A stretch of 64,000 nt of DNA from Micromonospora sp. WMMD1102 (GCF_029626265.1 NZ_JARUBN010000001.1:124001-188000); one strand, 5' to 3'. Counted from the first letter of the stretch, positions 26,429-36,021 are shown. Numbers and translations are program-made. Notes: a model not told the origin generated them from the sequence alone.

Positions 26429-27292
26429 ATGACGGTGGACAGCTGGCGGTTGCGGATCCGGCACCAGACCGGCTTCAGCTACGCCGGGCCGGTCGCCTCG
26501 TCCTACAACGAGGCGCGGATGTCGCCGCGCAACGAGGCCCGCCAGGCGGTGCTGGAGGCGCGGGTGGAGGTGTGGCCGTCGGCCCGGACCTACCGGTACG
26601 AGGACTACTGGGGGACCGTGGTGACCGCCTTCGACCTGCACGACGCGCACGACTCGTTGCAGGTCACCGCCATCTCCACTGTGGAGACCCTCGGCCCCGG
26701 CGACCAGTTGGCGGCGACCGACGGGGTGAGCTGGGCCGACCTGCGCGGGCCGGAGAACGCCGACCGCTGGTACGAGCTGTTGCTGCCGACCCCGCGTACC
26801 GCGCTGGACGAGGAGCTGACCGGGCTGGCCGAGTCCGTCCGGGCCGCCCAGCCGACCCCGCACGCCGCCGCGATGGCGCTCTGCGAGCAGGTCAGGGACG
26901 AGGTCGCGTACGCCTCCGGTGCCACCGGCGTGCAGACCGACGCCGTACAGGCCTGGCGGCAGCGCAAGGGCGTCTGCCAGGACATCAGTCACCTGGTGGT
27001 CGGGCTGCTGCGCGCCGTCGGCATCCCGGCCCGGTACGTCTCCGGCTACCTGCACCCGGCCCCGGACGCGGCGATCGGGGACGGCGTCGTCGGGCAGAGC
27101 CACGCCTGGGTGGAGTGGTGGGTGGGCCGGTGGACGGCCTTCGACCCGACCAACGGGATACCGGTCGGCGAACGGCACGTGGTGGTCGGCCGGGGCCGGG
27201 AGTACGGCGACGTCCCGCCGTTGAAGGGTGTCTACGCGGGCCCGGCCAACACCGGGCAGGGTGTCGAGGTGACTATCACCCGGCTGCGCTGA
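26429..27292 (+). CDS. Transglutaminase-like cysteine protease family protein, 287 aa
   Basis: Third member of the ATP-grasp/alpha-E/transglutaminase set (Rv2409c-like). The N-terminal beta domain starts LRIRHQTGFSYAGPVASSYNEARMSPR. The catalytic core shows Cys in RKGVCQDISHL, His in SHAWVEW and Asp in AFDPTNG, the complete triad. ATG 26429 follows an ggaacgag ribosome site. Family members are peptidases or amidases acting with the two partners; the substrate is unknown. Its last two codons and stop start another tandem array. Confidence 0.92.
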   Translation: MTVDSWRLRIRHQTGFSYAGPVASSYNEARMSPRNEARQAVLEARVEVWPSARTYRYEDYWGTVVTAFDLHDAHDSLQVTAISTVETLGPGDQLAATDGVSWADLRGPENADRWYELLLPTPRTALDEELTGLAESVRAAQPTPHAAAMALCEQVRDEVAYASGATGVQTDAVQAWRQRKGVCQDISHLVVGLLRAVGIPARYVSGYLHPAPDAAIGDGVVGQSHAWVEWWVGRWTAFDPTNGIPVGERHVVVGRGREYGDVPPLKGVYAGPANTGQGVEVTITRLR

Positions 27293-27352
27293 ACTGGGCT
27301 GCGCGGAACTGGGCTGCGCTGAACTGGGCTGCGCGGAACTGGGCTGCGACGG
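27282..27352. repeat. 15-bp tandem repeat from the transglutaminase stop, 4-5 copies
   Basis: Units ggctgcgctgaactg and ggctgcgcggaactg alternate from 27282. The first unit contains the last codons and the TGA (27290-27292) of the transglutaminase gene. Alternate units keep tga in the same place, so the array grew from the gene end, probably by doubling of a 30-bp unit. Confidence 0.8.
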
Positions 27353-27371
27353 TGCGGGCGGCGGGAGTACC

Positions 27372-27437
27372 GTGGCCGCCATGCGCAGCGCGATGCGGGA
27401 GCCGACGACGCCGGGTCACCCCGGCGTGCCGCGCTGA
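27372..27437 (+). CDS. Putative leader peptide upstream of ThrRS-like gene
   Basis: A short frame starting at GTG 27372 (gggag four bases upstream) or ATG 27381 and ending at TGA 27435-27437; from the ATG it reads MRSAMREPTTPGHPGVPR. Two adjacent Thr codons (27405-27410) lie directly before a 7-bp hairpin, and a strong terminator-like hairpin follows at 27454-27490, with the threonyl-tRNA synthetase gene next. This is the layout of a ribosome-mediated attenuator. Two Thr codons are few, so confidence is moderate. Confidence 0.4.
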   Translation: MAAMRSAMREPTTPGHPGVPR

Positions 27438-27490
27438 CGCATACCGAACTCGTCGACGGCCCCGGGGCGATCCGCCCCGGGGCTTCGTCG
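27409..27490 (+). promoter_or_regulatory. Candidate transcription attenuator before the ThrRS-like gene
   Basis: Two hairpins in order: cgccggg/cccggcg (27409-27415 and 27420-27426, 4-nt loop), starting inside the second Thr codon of the leader, and gccccggggc (27459-27468 and 27474-27483, 5-nt loop), extended by cgacg/cgtcg outside a two-base bulge. The right arm of the first (ccccgg, 27419-27424) can instead pair with ccgggg of the second (27462-27467), giving an antiterminator. Stalling at the Thr codons would favour readthrough into the synthetase gene. Inferred from sequence only. Confidence 0.45.
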
Positions 27491-27555
27491 TGCGCACCGG
27501 ATCGGGCGCGGCCCCGGGCGGGCAGCCACCGGGCACACCAGATCTGGGAGCTGAC

Positions 27556-28767
27556 ATGCACGACCACCGTAGGCTCGGCCGCGAGCTCGAGCTGTTCCAC
27601 GCCGACCCGCTCTCCGGCGCCGGCCTGCCGGTCTGGCTGCCGGCCGGCGCCGCCGCCCGGCACGCCGTCGAGTCCTACGTCCGGGAACTGGAGCGCCGGG
27701 CCGGCTACCAGCACGTGTACTCGCCGCCGCTGGGCAAGCGCGAACTCTTCGAACTCTCCGGGCACCTCGGCTATTTCGCCGACGACATGTTCCCGGTGCT
27801 GCGGCTCTCCGCCGACGACGAGTTCGTACTCCGCCCGGCGCTCTGCCCGCACCACGCCCTGGTCTACTGCTCCCGGGGCCGGTCCTACCGGGAGTTGCCG
27901 CTGCGCGTCGCCGAACTCGGCGGGATGTACCGGCCGGAGCGTTCCGGGGTGCTCGGCGGGCTGAGCCGGGTACGCGCGATCTCGCTGAACGACGCGCACA
28001 ACTTCTGCGTACCCGAGCAGGTCGGTGCCGAGGTCGCCGAGGTGCTGGAACTGATCCGGGAGGCACACGCCGCGCTCGGGGTACGCCCGGCGGGTTTCCG
28101 GCTGTCGCTGCGCGGACCGGGCGAGAAGTACGTCGGCGACGACGGCGGGTGGCGGCGTGCCGAGGAGCTGCTGCGCGCGGCGCTGTCCGGGCTGCCGTAC
28201 GTCGAGGCGCCCGGGGAGGCGGCGTTCTACGGGCCGAAGATCGACATCCAGGTACGGGACGAGGCGGGCCGCGAGTCGACCCTCTCCACCATCCAACTCG
28301 ACTTCGACAAGCCGGAGCGGTTCGACCTGACCTACACCGACGCCCGGGGGCAGCGGGTCCGGCCGGTGATGCTGCACCGCAGCCTGGTCGGCAGCCTGGA
28401 GCGGCTCTTCGCGTATCTGATCGAGGTGCACGCCGGTGCCTTTCCGGCCTGGTACGCCCCGGTCCAGGTGCGGGTGCTGCCGGTCGGTGCGGAGCAGGTG
28501 GCGGCGGCCGAGGCGTTCCGCCGGGACTGCGTACTCGCCGGGCTGCGGGCGGAGCTGGCCACCGAGGGGTCGCTCGGTGCCCGGGTCCGGGACGCCGCCC
28601 TTCGCCGGGTCCCGTACGCGGCGGTGCTGGGCGCCCGGGAGGTGGCGGACGGGCGGGTGGCGTTGCGGCTGCGGGACGGCCGGGGGCTGGACCCGATGGC
28701 CGCGCCGGACGCGCTTGCCCTGGTCGCCGGGGTGGTGGCCAGCCGGTCGGCGGAACTCCTGCCCTGA
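27556..28767 (+). CDS. Short threonyl-tRNA synthetase paralogue without TGS and editing domains, 403 aa
   Basis: Class II synthetase core plus anticodon-binding domain. The zinc ligands of ThrRS are all present: Cys97 (LCPHH), His148 (NDAHNFC) and His274 (PVMLHRS), together with Arg140 of SRVRAIS and the class II motif 3 region LHRSLVGSLERLFAYLIE. Full-length bacterial ThrRS has about 640 residues; this one begins directly at the catalytic core, so it should activate threonine but cannot clear mischarged serine in cis. It may be a spare or inhibitor-resistant synthetase, or may supply Thr-tRNA/Thr-AMP to a special pathway. The housekeeping thrS is not in the window. Confidence 0.88.
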   Translation: MHDHRRLGRELELFHADPLSGAGLPVWLPAGAAARHAVESYVRELERRAGYQHVYSPPLGKRELFELSGHLGYFADDMFPVLRLSADDEFVLRPALCPHHALVYCSRGRSYRELPLRVAELGGMYRPERSGVLGGLSRVRAISLNDAHNFCVPEQVGAEVAEVLELIREAHAALGVRPAGFRLSLRGPGEKYVGDDGGWRRAEELLRAALSGLPYVEAPGEAAFYGPKIDIQVRDEAGRESTLSTIQLDFDKPERFDLTYTDARGQRVRPVMLHRSLVGSLERLFAYLIEVHAGAFPAWYAPVQVRVLPVGAEQVAAAEAFRRDCVLAGLRAELATEGSLGARVRDAALRRVPYAAVLGAREVADGRVALRLRDGRGLDPMAAPDALALVAGVVASRSAELLP

Positions 28768-28830
28768 CGCCGTGCCGGGCGTCGCTCGCCCGGTGCCCAG
28801 CGTGGCGGCAAGTGGGGGATGTTCCCGCGC

Positions 28831-28909
28831 CGGGCGTGGCACGCGCTTCGTCAGGCGTGGCCGCAGGCGGGGAGAGGTCCCGCGGGCGTGGCACGCGCTT
28901 CGTCAGGCG
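28831..28909. repeat. 27-bp direct repeat, 2 copies
   Basis: Two identical 27-bp copies (cgggcgtggcacgcgcttcg then tcaggcg) at 28831-28857 and 28883-28909, 52 bp apart, in the gap between the ThrRS-like gene and the tetR control region. Non-coding. Confidence 0.8.
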
Positions 28910-28928
28910 GGGTTGTCCCGCGTTGAGC

Positions 28929-28968
28929 GTGATACCACCAAGGCATCATGATGCCTCGGTGGTATCAC
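28929..28968. promoter_or_regulatory. 40-bp near-perfect palindrome upstream of tetR
   Basis: Twenty-base half-sites (28929-28948 and 28949-28968) with one mismatch and no loop. The outer parts are gtgataccacc/ggtggtatcac and the centre is gcatcatgatgc. A zero-loop palindrome of this size suits a dimer or dimer-of-dimers operator better than an RNA hairpin, although a terminator role is possible. The central 12-mer recurs at 44384-44395 in front of a gntR gene. Confidence 0.55.
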
Positions 28969-29001
28969 CGTCGAACAGGTGGTCGCCGTCGACACGCTCG
29001 A

Positions 29002-29034
29002 CCAGCATATCTTGTCGCTGACAAGATATGCTGG
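29002..29034. promoter_or_regulatory. TetR operator overlapping the tetR promoter
   Basis: Perfect 15-bp inverted repeat ccagcatatcttgtc (29002-29016 with 29020-29034) around gct, ending five bases before the tetR ATG. The right arm includes tatgct (29027-29032), a plausible -10 box that would give a leaderless transcript. It is the expected autoregulatory site. Confidence 0.7.
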
Positions 29035-29038
29035 CCGG

Positions 29039-29665
29039 ATGAGCGACGAGAGCGCCGCGCCGGGCCGGCCGTACCACCATGGAGACCTGCGGCGGACGTT
29101 GCTGGCCGCGGCCGCGACCGCGATCGGCGAGTCCGGCCCGGCCGGGCTCAGCCTGCGCGACCTGGCCCGCCGGGCCGGCGTCTCGCACGCGGCCCCGGCG
29201 CACCACTTCGGCGACAAGGCCGGGCTGCTCACCGCGTTCGCCACCGAGGGCTTCGAGATGCTGGCCGACACGCTCACCCGGATCCACCAGGAATCCGGCG
29301 GCGACCTGCTCGAACTCGGCGTCGGCTACGTCATGTTCGCGGTCCGGTACCGGGCCCACTTCGAGGTGATGTTCCGGCCGGAACTCTTCCACCGCGACGA
29401 CAGCGGGCTCGTCGCCGCGCAGCAGCGCGCCCGGGGGGCACTGCGGGCCGGCGTGGCCGGACTGCCCGGATCGCCGGCCGGCCCGCAGGCGGCCGAGTCG
29501 GAGTTGGCCGCCTGGTCGATCGTGCACGGCTTCGCCACCCTCTGGCTCGGCGGGGCACTCCGGGTCGACCAGATCGGCACCGACCCGGAGGCCGCCGCCC
29601 GACGGGTGATCCGCCGCCTCTTCGCGGTCCCCGCCGATCCGCCGCCTCTTCGTGGTCAGGGCTGA
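29039..29665 (+). CDS. TetR family regulator with WHG-type C-terminal domain, 208 aa
   Basis: The N-terminal helix-turn-helix is DLRRTLLAAAATAIGESGP, then LSLRDLARRAGVSHAAPAHHF and DKAGLLTAFA (residues about 17-67). The ligand-binding domain has the WHG signature AAWSIVHGFATLWLGG. ATG 29039 is chosen because the operator occupies the bases before it. No obvious target gene is divergent; the neighbours are a ThrRS-like gene upstream and the convergent guaB1, so it may act elsewhere or only on itself. Confidence 0.92.
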   Translation: MSDESAAPGRPYHHGDLRRTLLAAAATAIGESGPAGLSLRDLARRAGVSHAAPAHHFGDKAGLLTAFATEGFEMLADTLTRIHQESGGDLLELGVGYVMFAVRYRAHFEVMFRPELFHRDDSGLVAAQQRARGALRAGVAGLPGSPAGPQAAESELAAWSIVHGFATLWLGGALRVDQIGTDPEAAARRVIRRLFAVPADPPPLRGQG

Positions 29666-29727
29666 GCCGTTGCCTCTTCCCAATCCCGGCCGAGTCGTCG
29701 CCTCTTCCCAATCCCGGCTGAGTCGCC
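29644..29727. repeat. 28-bp tandem repeat spanning the tetR stop, 3 copies
   Basis: Units start at 29644, 29672 and 29700. The last two are nearly identical (gcctcttcccaatcccggcc followed by gagtcgtc); the first, which contains the end of tetR and its TGA, is more diverged. The array fills the space between tetR and the convergent guaB1 gene. Confidence 0.75.
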
Positions 29728-29742
29728 GGGCCCCGCGTCCGC

Positions 29743-31314
<1,572 letters not shown>

Positions 31315-33102
31315 TCACTGGATGACGCAGATGACGGCACCGGCGGCAAGTACGCCACCGACCTCGGCGGCCAGCTCGGTCACCACGCCCGCCTTGTGCG
31401 CGTGCAGCGGCTGCTCCATCTTCATCGCCTCCATGACGACGACCAGGTCACCCTCGGCGACGGTGTCGCCCTCGGCAACCGCGATCTTGACGATGGTGCC
31501 CTGCATCGGGGAGGTCAGCGCGTCGCCACCGGCGGCGGCCCCGCCCCCCGCCCCGGCGCGACCGGCACGCCGGGCCGGCCGACGCGCGGCGGGGGTGCCT
31601 GCGGCGGCCGAGCTGCCCGGGGCGGCGGCCGGGGACGTACCCTGGCCGAAGCCGGCGGGGAGGCTGACCTCCAGCCGCTTGCCGGCCACCTCGACCACGA
31701 CGGTCTCCCGGGCACCGACCGGCTCGTCCGCCGGAGCGGCGCCGGTGAAGGCCGGCACGGTGTTGTCGAACTCGGTCTCGATCCACCGGGTGTGCACGGT
31801 GAACGGTTCGGCGGTGAACGCCGGGTCCCGCACGACGAGCCGGTGGAACGGCAGTGCGGTGGCCATCCCGTCCACCACCATCTCGGCCAGGGCGCGGCGG
31901 GCCCGCTCCAGCGCCTCTGCCCGGGTCTCCCCGGTCACGATCAGCTTGGCGAGCAGCGAGTCGAAGTTGCCGCCGACCACGTCCCCGGCGGTGATGCCGG
32001 TGTCCACCCGTACGCCGGGGCCGGAGGGGAGCCGCAGCGCGGTCACGGTGCCCGGGGCCGGCAGGAAGTTCCGGCCCGGGTCCTCGCCGTTGATCCGGAA
32101 CTCGATCGAGTGCCCGCGCGGCACCGGATCGGCGTCGAGCCGCAGCTTCTCGCCGGCGGCGATCCGGAACTGCTCCCGGACCAGGTCGATCCCGGCGGTC
32201 TCCTCGGTCACCGGGTGCTCCACCTGGAGCCGGGTGTTCACCTCCAGGAAGCTGATGGTGCCGTCCGCGCCGACCAGGTATTCCACCGTGCCGGCGCCGT
32301 GGTAGTCGGCCTCCCGGCAGATCGCCTTGGCGCTGGCGTGGATCTGCGCCCGCTGCTCGTCGGTCAGGAACGGGGCCGGCGCCTCCTCGACCAGCTTCTG
32401 GTGCCGGCGTTGCAGCGAGCAGTCCCGGGTGCCGACCACCACGACGTTGCCGTGCCGGTCGGCCAGCACCTGCGCCTCGACGTGCCGGGGCCGGTCCAGG
32501 TAGCGCTCGACGAAACACTCGCCCCGGCCGAACGCGGCCAGTGCCTCCCGGGTGGCCGACTCGAAGAGCACCGGGATCTCCTCCGCCGTCCGGGCCACCT
32601 TGAGGCCCCGGCCACCGCCGCCGAACGCCGCCTTGATTGCTACCGGCAGGCCGTGCTCGGCCGCGAAGGCCAGCACCTCGTCCGGGCCGCCGACCGGTTC
32701 GGCGGTGCCGGGCACCAGCGGAGCGCCGGCCCGCTGCGCGATGTGCCGGGCGGTGACCTTGTCGCCGAGGTCGCGGATCGCCTGCGGCGTCGGCCCGATC
32801 CAGGTCAGGCCGGCGTCGATCACCGCCGCCGCGAAGTCCGCGTTCTCGGAGAGAAACCCGTAACCCGGATGTACGGCGTCCGCCCCCGACCGGTCGGCCA
32901 CGTCGAGCAGCTTGTCGATCCGCAGGTACGTCTCGGACGCGGTGTCGCCACCGAGGGCGTACGCCTCGTCGGCGAGAGTGGCGTGCAGCGCGTCCCGGTC
33001 GGAGTCGGCGTAGACGGCGACGCTGGCCAGGCCGGCGTCCTGGCAGGCGCGGACGACCCGGACCGCGATCTCGCCCCGGTTGGCGATCAGTACCTTGCGC
33101 AC
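31315..33102 (-). CDS. Acyl-CoA carboxylase alpha subunit (biotin carboxylase + biotin carrier), 595 aa
   Basis: Biotin carboxylase with an attached carrier domain, as in actinobacterial AccA3/PccA-type subunits. The N-terminus [17 protein letters not shown]-grasp loop [10 protein letters not shown], catalytic block [15 protein letters not shown] and carboxy-terminal biotin site EAMKMEQ are all seen. A Pro/Ala-rich linker (about residues 490-515) precedes the carrier. It supplies carboxybiotin to beta subunits such as that at 48359-49951, with the epsilon subunit at 40864-41091. Biotinylation would be done by the BirA at 50193. A divergent padR lies upstream. Confidence 0.93.
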   Translation of the reverse strand: MRKVLIANRGEIAVRVVRACQDAGLASVAVYADSDRDALHATLADEAYALGGDTASETYLRIDKLLDVADRSGADAVHPGYGFLSENADFAAAVIDAGLTWIGPTPQAIRDLGDKVTARHIAQRAGAPLVPGTAEPVGGPDEVLAFAAEHGLPVAIKAAFGGGGRGLKVARTAEEIPVLFESATREALAAFGRGECFVERYLDRPRHVEAQVLADRHGNVVVVGTRDCSLQRRHQKLVEEAPAPFLTDEQRAQIHASAKAICREADYHGAGTVEYLVGADGTISFLEVNTRLQVEHPVTEETAGIDLVREQFRIAAGEKLRLDADPVPRGHSIEFRINGEDPGRNFLPAPGTVTALRLPSGPGVRVDTGITAGDVVGGNFDSLLAKLIVTGETRAEALERARRALAEMVVDGMATALPFHRLVVRDPAFTAEPFTVHTRWIETEFDNTVPAFTGAAPADEPVGARETVVVEVAGKRLEVSLPAGFGQGTSPAAAPGSSAAAGTPAARRPARRAGRAGAGGGAAAGGDALTSPMQGTIVKIAVAEGDTVAEGDLVVVMEAMKMEQPLHAHKAGVVTELAAEVGGVLAAGAVICVIQ

Positions 33103-33310
33103 GCCGCTGCTCCTCCTCGGATCTTCCCGCCCGTCCTGCTACCCGCCGCCGCTTCCGCCGCAAAGGTTCGGCAGCGCTGGAGCGACCGCCAGGGACGCTG
33201 CCAGGGACATTGTCAACGAACCCGGCCGGCGCCCCGACGGGCGGGGACCCCTGGCCGGCTCGGCCCGGCTGCGGAACCTCTCGCCGGTCGACGACGGGAC
33301 GGCGCTGGTC

Positions 33311-33334
33311 GATAGTCAATTTTGGCTATTACGC
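33311..33334 (+). promoter_or_regulatory. PadR operator/promoter, site 1
   Basis: AT-rich element tagtcaattttggctattac within GC-rich DNA. The hexamer tattac (33327-33332) is a plausible -10, and GTG 33343 would be at or near the transcription start. The element shares 19 of 24 positions with the reverse complement of 34069-34092, on the other side of the padR gene. Confidence 0.6.
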
Positions 33335-33342
33335 TTCTGGGT

Positions 33343-34074
33343 GTGTCAGCTACCCGAATGATGATTCTCGGCCTGGTCCGCTGGATGCAACCGGTGCACG
33401 GCTATGACGTACGTCGCGAGCTGCTGAGCTGGAGCGCGGACAAGTGGGCGAACGTACAGCCCGGCTCGATCTACCACGCGCTGCGCAAGTTGACCGAGGA
33501 GGGGCTGCTGCGCGAGGTGGCCACCGAGCAGGTCGGCGCCCGCCCGGCCCGGATCACGTACGAGATCACGCCGGTCGGCGAGGACGAGTTCCAGGGCCTG
33601 CTCAGAGGCATCTGGTGGAACCTCGGCGAGGTGGTCGACCCGTTCTTCGCGGCCTTCTCCTTCCTGCCGGCGCTGCCTCGCGAGGAGGCGTCGGCGGCAC
33701 TGCGCAACCGGGCCCGGCTGCTGCGGGCGGTCAACGACAGCCTGCGGGCGGCGATGGAGTCCGGCTGGATGAAGGAGGGCAAGCCGGTGCACGTCTCCTG
33801 GATGTGGCAGCTCTCCGTCGCCCGGTCGGAGGGGGAGATCGCCTGGTGCGAGCGGATCGCCGACCTGATCGACGCCGGGGTGCCGTACCTGCCGGAGGAC
33901 TACGCCGAGCAGCCCGCCTGGGCGCAGTTCGCGAAGCTGGCCAACGAGGCGACCGGCTTCGACGGTGGCCGTACGCCGGACCCCGGTGGCGCTGATACGC
34001 CGGACCCCGGTGGCGCTGGCGCGCCGGACGACACCGCCCCGAGGGACGGTGCCGGACGGCCGAGCGACGCGTAA
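33343..34074 (+). CDS. PadR family regulator with C-terminal Vir-type domain, 243 aa
   Basis: N-terminal winged helix MILGLVRWMQPVHGYDVRRELLSW...QPGSIYHALRKLTEEGLLREV with a long helical C-terminal domain (PadR-s/Vir-like), then a Pro/Asp/Gly-rich tail with repeats of TPDPGGA. GTG 33343 fits the promoter position; ATG 33358 is the alternative. It sits directly upstream of a DrrAB-like exporter, and a matching operator-like element lies at each end of the gene, so it is the probable repressor of itself and the exporter. Confidence 0.9.
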   Translation: MSATRMMILGLVRWMQPVHGYDVRRELLSWSADKWANVQPGSIYHALRKLTEEGLLREVATEQVGARPARITYEITPVGEDEFQGLLRGIWWNLGEVVDPFFAAFSFLPALPREEASAALRNRARLLRAVNDSLRAAMESGWMKEGKPVHVSWMWQLSVARSEGEIAWCERIADLIDAGVPYLPEDYAEQPAWAQFAKLANEATGFDGGRTPDPGGADTPDPGGAGAPDDTAPRDGAGRPSDA

Positions 34075-34092
34075 TAATCAACGTTGACTAGA
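34069..34092 (+). promoter_or_regulatory. PadR operator, site 2, before the exporter genes
   Basis: Element overlapping the padR stop codon whose reverse complement reads tagtcaacgttgattattac, matching site 1 (33311-33334) at 19 of 24 positions. The inner tcaacgttga is itself palindromic. A further AT-rich segment (gctatatcgcgttag) follows and could contain the exporter promoter. Confidence 0.6.
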
Positions 34093-34198
34093 TGCGCTAT
34101 ATCGCGTTAGCCTCCCTCAAGCGTTGCGGTGGGCGCCTTCTGGCGTGCCCCGGGGGATGGGCCGGTGGGGATGCCGGTCCGGCTGACCAGGAGCAGGC

Positions 34199-35158
34199 AT
34201 GATCGAGACAAAGGGACTGCGGAAGTCGTTCCGCTCCCGACAGGGCAGAGCGAAGAAGTCGGTCGACGCGGTCCGCGGTGTCGACCTCGTGGTGGCCGAG
34301 GGGGAGATCTTCGGCTTCCTCGGCCCGAACGGTGCGGGCAAGACCACCACGCTGCGGATGCTCGCCACACTCATCGAACCGGACGGCGGCGAGGCAAACA
34401 TCGCCGGAGTCGACCTGCGGAGCAACCCGGGTGAGGTGCGCCGGCGGATCGGCTACGTGGCCCAGGGCGGCAGCACCTGGGACGAGTCCACCGCCCGGGA
34501 GGAACTCGTCCTGCACGCCCGGATGTACGGCTTCAGCAAGGCCGAGGCGCAGCAGCGCGCCGTACGGGCCCTGGCGGCGTTCCAACTCACCGAGTACGCC
34601 GACCGCAAGTGCAAGACCTACTCCGGTGGGCAGCGGCGCCGGGTCGACATCGCGCTCGGCATCATCCACAAGCCGAAGATCGTCTTCCTGGACGAGCCGA
34701 CCACCGGGCTCGACCCGCAGAGCCGGGCGCACATGTGGGACGAGATCCGCCGGCTGCGCGCCGAGGGGATGACCGTCTTCATCACCACGCACTACCTGGA
34801 CGAGGCGGACGCGCTCTGCGACCGGATCGCCATCATGGACCACGGCGAGGTGGTCGCCGAGGGGACGCCGGCCGAGCTGAAGCGGGAGATCTCCGGCGAC
34901 GTGGTGCTGGTCACCATCGAGGGATCGGCCCAGGAAGCCGCCGGCAAGGTCCTGGAGCCCCAGCCGTACGTCACCAGGCTGGAGAGCACCGACGAGGGTG
35001 GGCTGCGGCTCTATGTCCACGACGGGTCCCGGGACATGCCGCAGATCCTCCGCGCACTGGACGCCGCGGGCATCGCGCTCAGCTCGATCGAGCTGCACCG
35101 GCCCAGTCTCGACGACGTGTTCCTCACCAAGACCGGCCGCTCGCTGCGCGAGTCCTGA
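34199..35158 (+). CDS. Daunorubicin-resistance-type ABC exporter ATPase (DrrA-like), 319 aa
   Basis: ATP-binding subunit of a drug-type exporter. Walker A is GPNGAGKTTTL, signature YSGGQRRRVDIALGI, Walker B IVFLDEPTTGLDPQ and H-loop ITTHYLDEAD; the C-terminal 80 residues form the DrrA-type regulatory extension ending SLDDVFLTKTGRSLRES. ATG 34199 has aggag five bases upstream. It shares an operon with the permease at 35257, though the 98-bp gap contains a tandem repeat. Control by the adjacent PadR protein is likely. Confidence 0.93.
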   Translation: MIETKGLRKSFRSRQGRAKKSVDAVRGVDLVVAEGEIFGFLGPNGAGKTTTLRMLATLIEPDGGEANIAGVDLRSNPGEVRRRIGYVAQGGSTWDESTAREELVLHARMYGFSKAEAQQRAVRALAAFQLTEYADRKCKTYSGGQRRRVDIALGIIHKPKIVFLDEPTTGLDPQSRAHMWDEIRRLRAEGMTVFITTHYLDEADALCDRIAIMDHGEVVAEGTPAELKREISGDVVLVTIEGSAQEAAGKVLEPQPYVTRLESTDEGGLRLYVHDGSRDMPQILRALDAAGIALSSIELHRPSLDDVFLTKTGRSLRES

Positions 35159-35189
35159 CCCCCAACCGCGCGAGTGCCGACCGCCAACC
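35146..35189. repeat. 22-bp tandem repeat spanning the drrA-like stop
   Basis: Two full copies of gcgcgagtcctgacccccaacc (35146-35167) and gcgcgagtgccgaccgccaacc (35168-35189), with a partial third. Copy 1 holds the last codons and TGA (35156-35158) of the ATPase gene. Confidence 0.7.
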
Positions 35190-35256
35190 GCGAGTTCTGG
35201 CCGCTCGCCGCGCTGATCCTGACGCTCGCCGCGCCCGCCGAACAGGAGACCTGCTA

Positions 35257-36012
35257 GTGAAACTCGCCCGCGACACATGGTTGATCTTCCAGCGGCAGTT
35301 CCTGCTGCTGGTCCGCCAGCCCGTCTGGCTCTTCGTCGGCATCTTCCAGCCGGTGATGTACCTGCTGCTCTTCGCCCCGCTGCTCAAGCCCGCGTTGCAG
35401 GCGTCGAGCAACGCCGAGGCGTACCGGATCTTCGTGCCCGGCCTGCTGGTGCTGCTCGCCATCTTCGGTGGGCTGTTCCAGGGCTTCGGTCTGATCGCCG
35501 AACTGCGGGCCGGAGTGATCGAACGCTCCCGGGTCACCCCGGTCAGCCGGCTCGCCCTGCTGCTCGGCCGCTCACTGCGGGACGTGGCGTCGCTGATCGC
35601 CCAGGCGATCATCATCACCGTGCTGGCGCTCGGCTTCGGGCTCTCGGTCTTCATCGGCGACCTGCTGCTGGCGTACCTGCTGCTGGCCCTGATCGCACTG
35701 ATGACCTCGGCCCTGTCGTACGGGATCGCCCTGGTGGTGAAGAGCGAGGACGCCCTGGCGCCGCTGATGAACACGATCGCCCAACCGGTCCTGCTGCTCT
35801 CCGGCATCCTGCTGCCGCTGAGCTTCGCGCCCGGCTGGTTGCAGGGGATCGCCGACTGGAACCCGTTCTCCTGGGCGGTCGACGGGGCGCGGGCGCTCTT
35901 CGCCGGTGATCTCGGCAACGACGCGGTCTGGCAGGGACTGTCGGTGATGGCGGTGATCACGGTGCTCGCCGTGGTCTGGGCCGCCCGCGAGTTCGCCCGC
36001 AGCGTTCGCTGA
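35257..36012 (+). CDS. ABC-2 exporter permease (DrrB-like), 251 aa
   Basis: Six-helix ABC-2 permease paired with the preceding DrrA-like ATPase. Conserved elements include FQPVMYLLLFAPLL, VPGLLVLLAIFGGLFQGFGLI with the ELRAGVIERSRVTPVSR loop, and the C-terminal NPFSWAVDGARALF. GTG 35257 has aggag eight bases upstream. The pair likely exports a hydrophobic toxic compound or lipid; the inducer would be the ligand of the PadR protein. Confidence 0.92.
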   Translation: MKLARDTWLIFQRQFLLLVRQPVWLFVGIFQPVMYLLLFAPLLKPALQASSNAEAYRIFVPGLLVLLAIFGGLFQGFGLIAELRAGVIERSRVTPVSRLALLLGRSLRDVASLIAQAIIITVLALGFGLSVFIGDLLLAYLLLALIALMTSALSYGIALVVKSEDALAPLMNTIAQPVLLLSGILLPLSFAPGWLQGIADWNPFSWAVDGARALFAGDLGNDAVWQGLSVMAVITVLAVVWAAREFARSVR

Positions 36013-36021
36013 CGCTTCCTC

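Noticed and set aside
23682..28767. The triad plus ThrRS-like gene considered as a peptide natural-product cluster
   Set aside because: No precursor peptide, NRPS, or tailoring genes are present, and the triad is common outside such clusters.
31448..33319. Long frames overlapping the carboxylase alpha subunit in both directions
   Set aside because: Low-complexity shadows of a gene with biotin carboxylase and biotin-carrier motifs.
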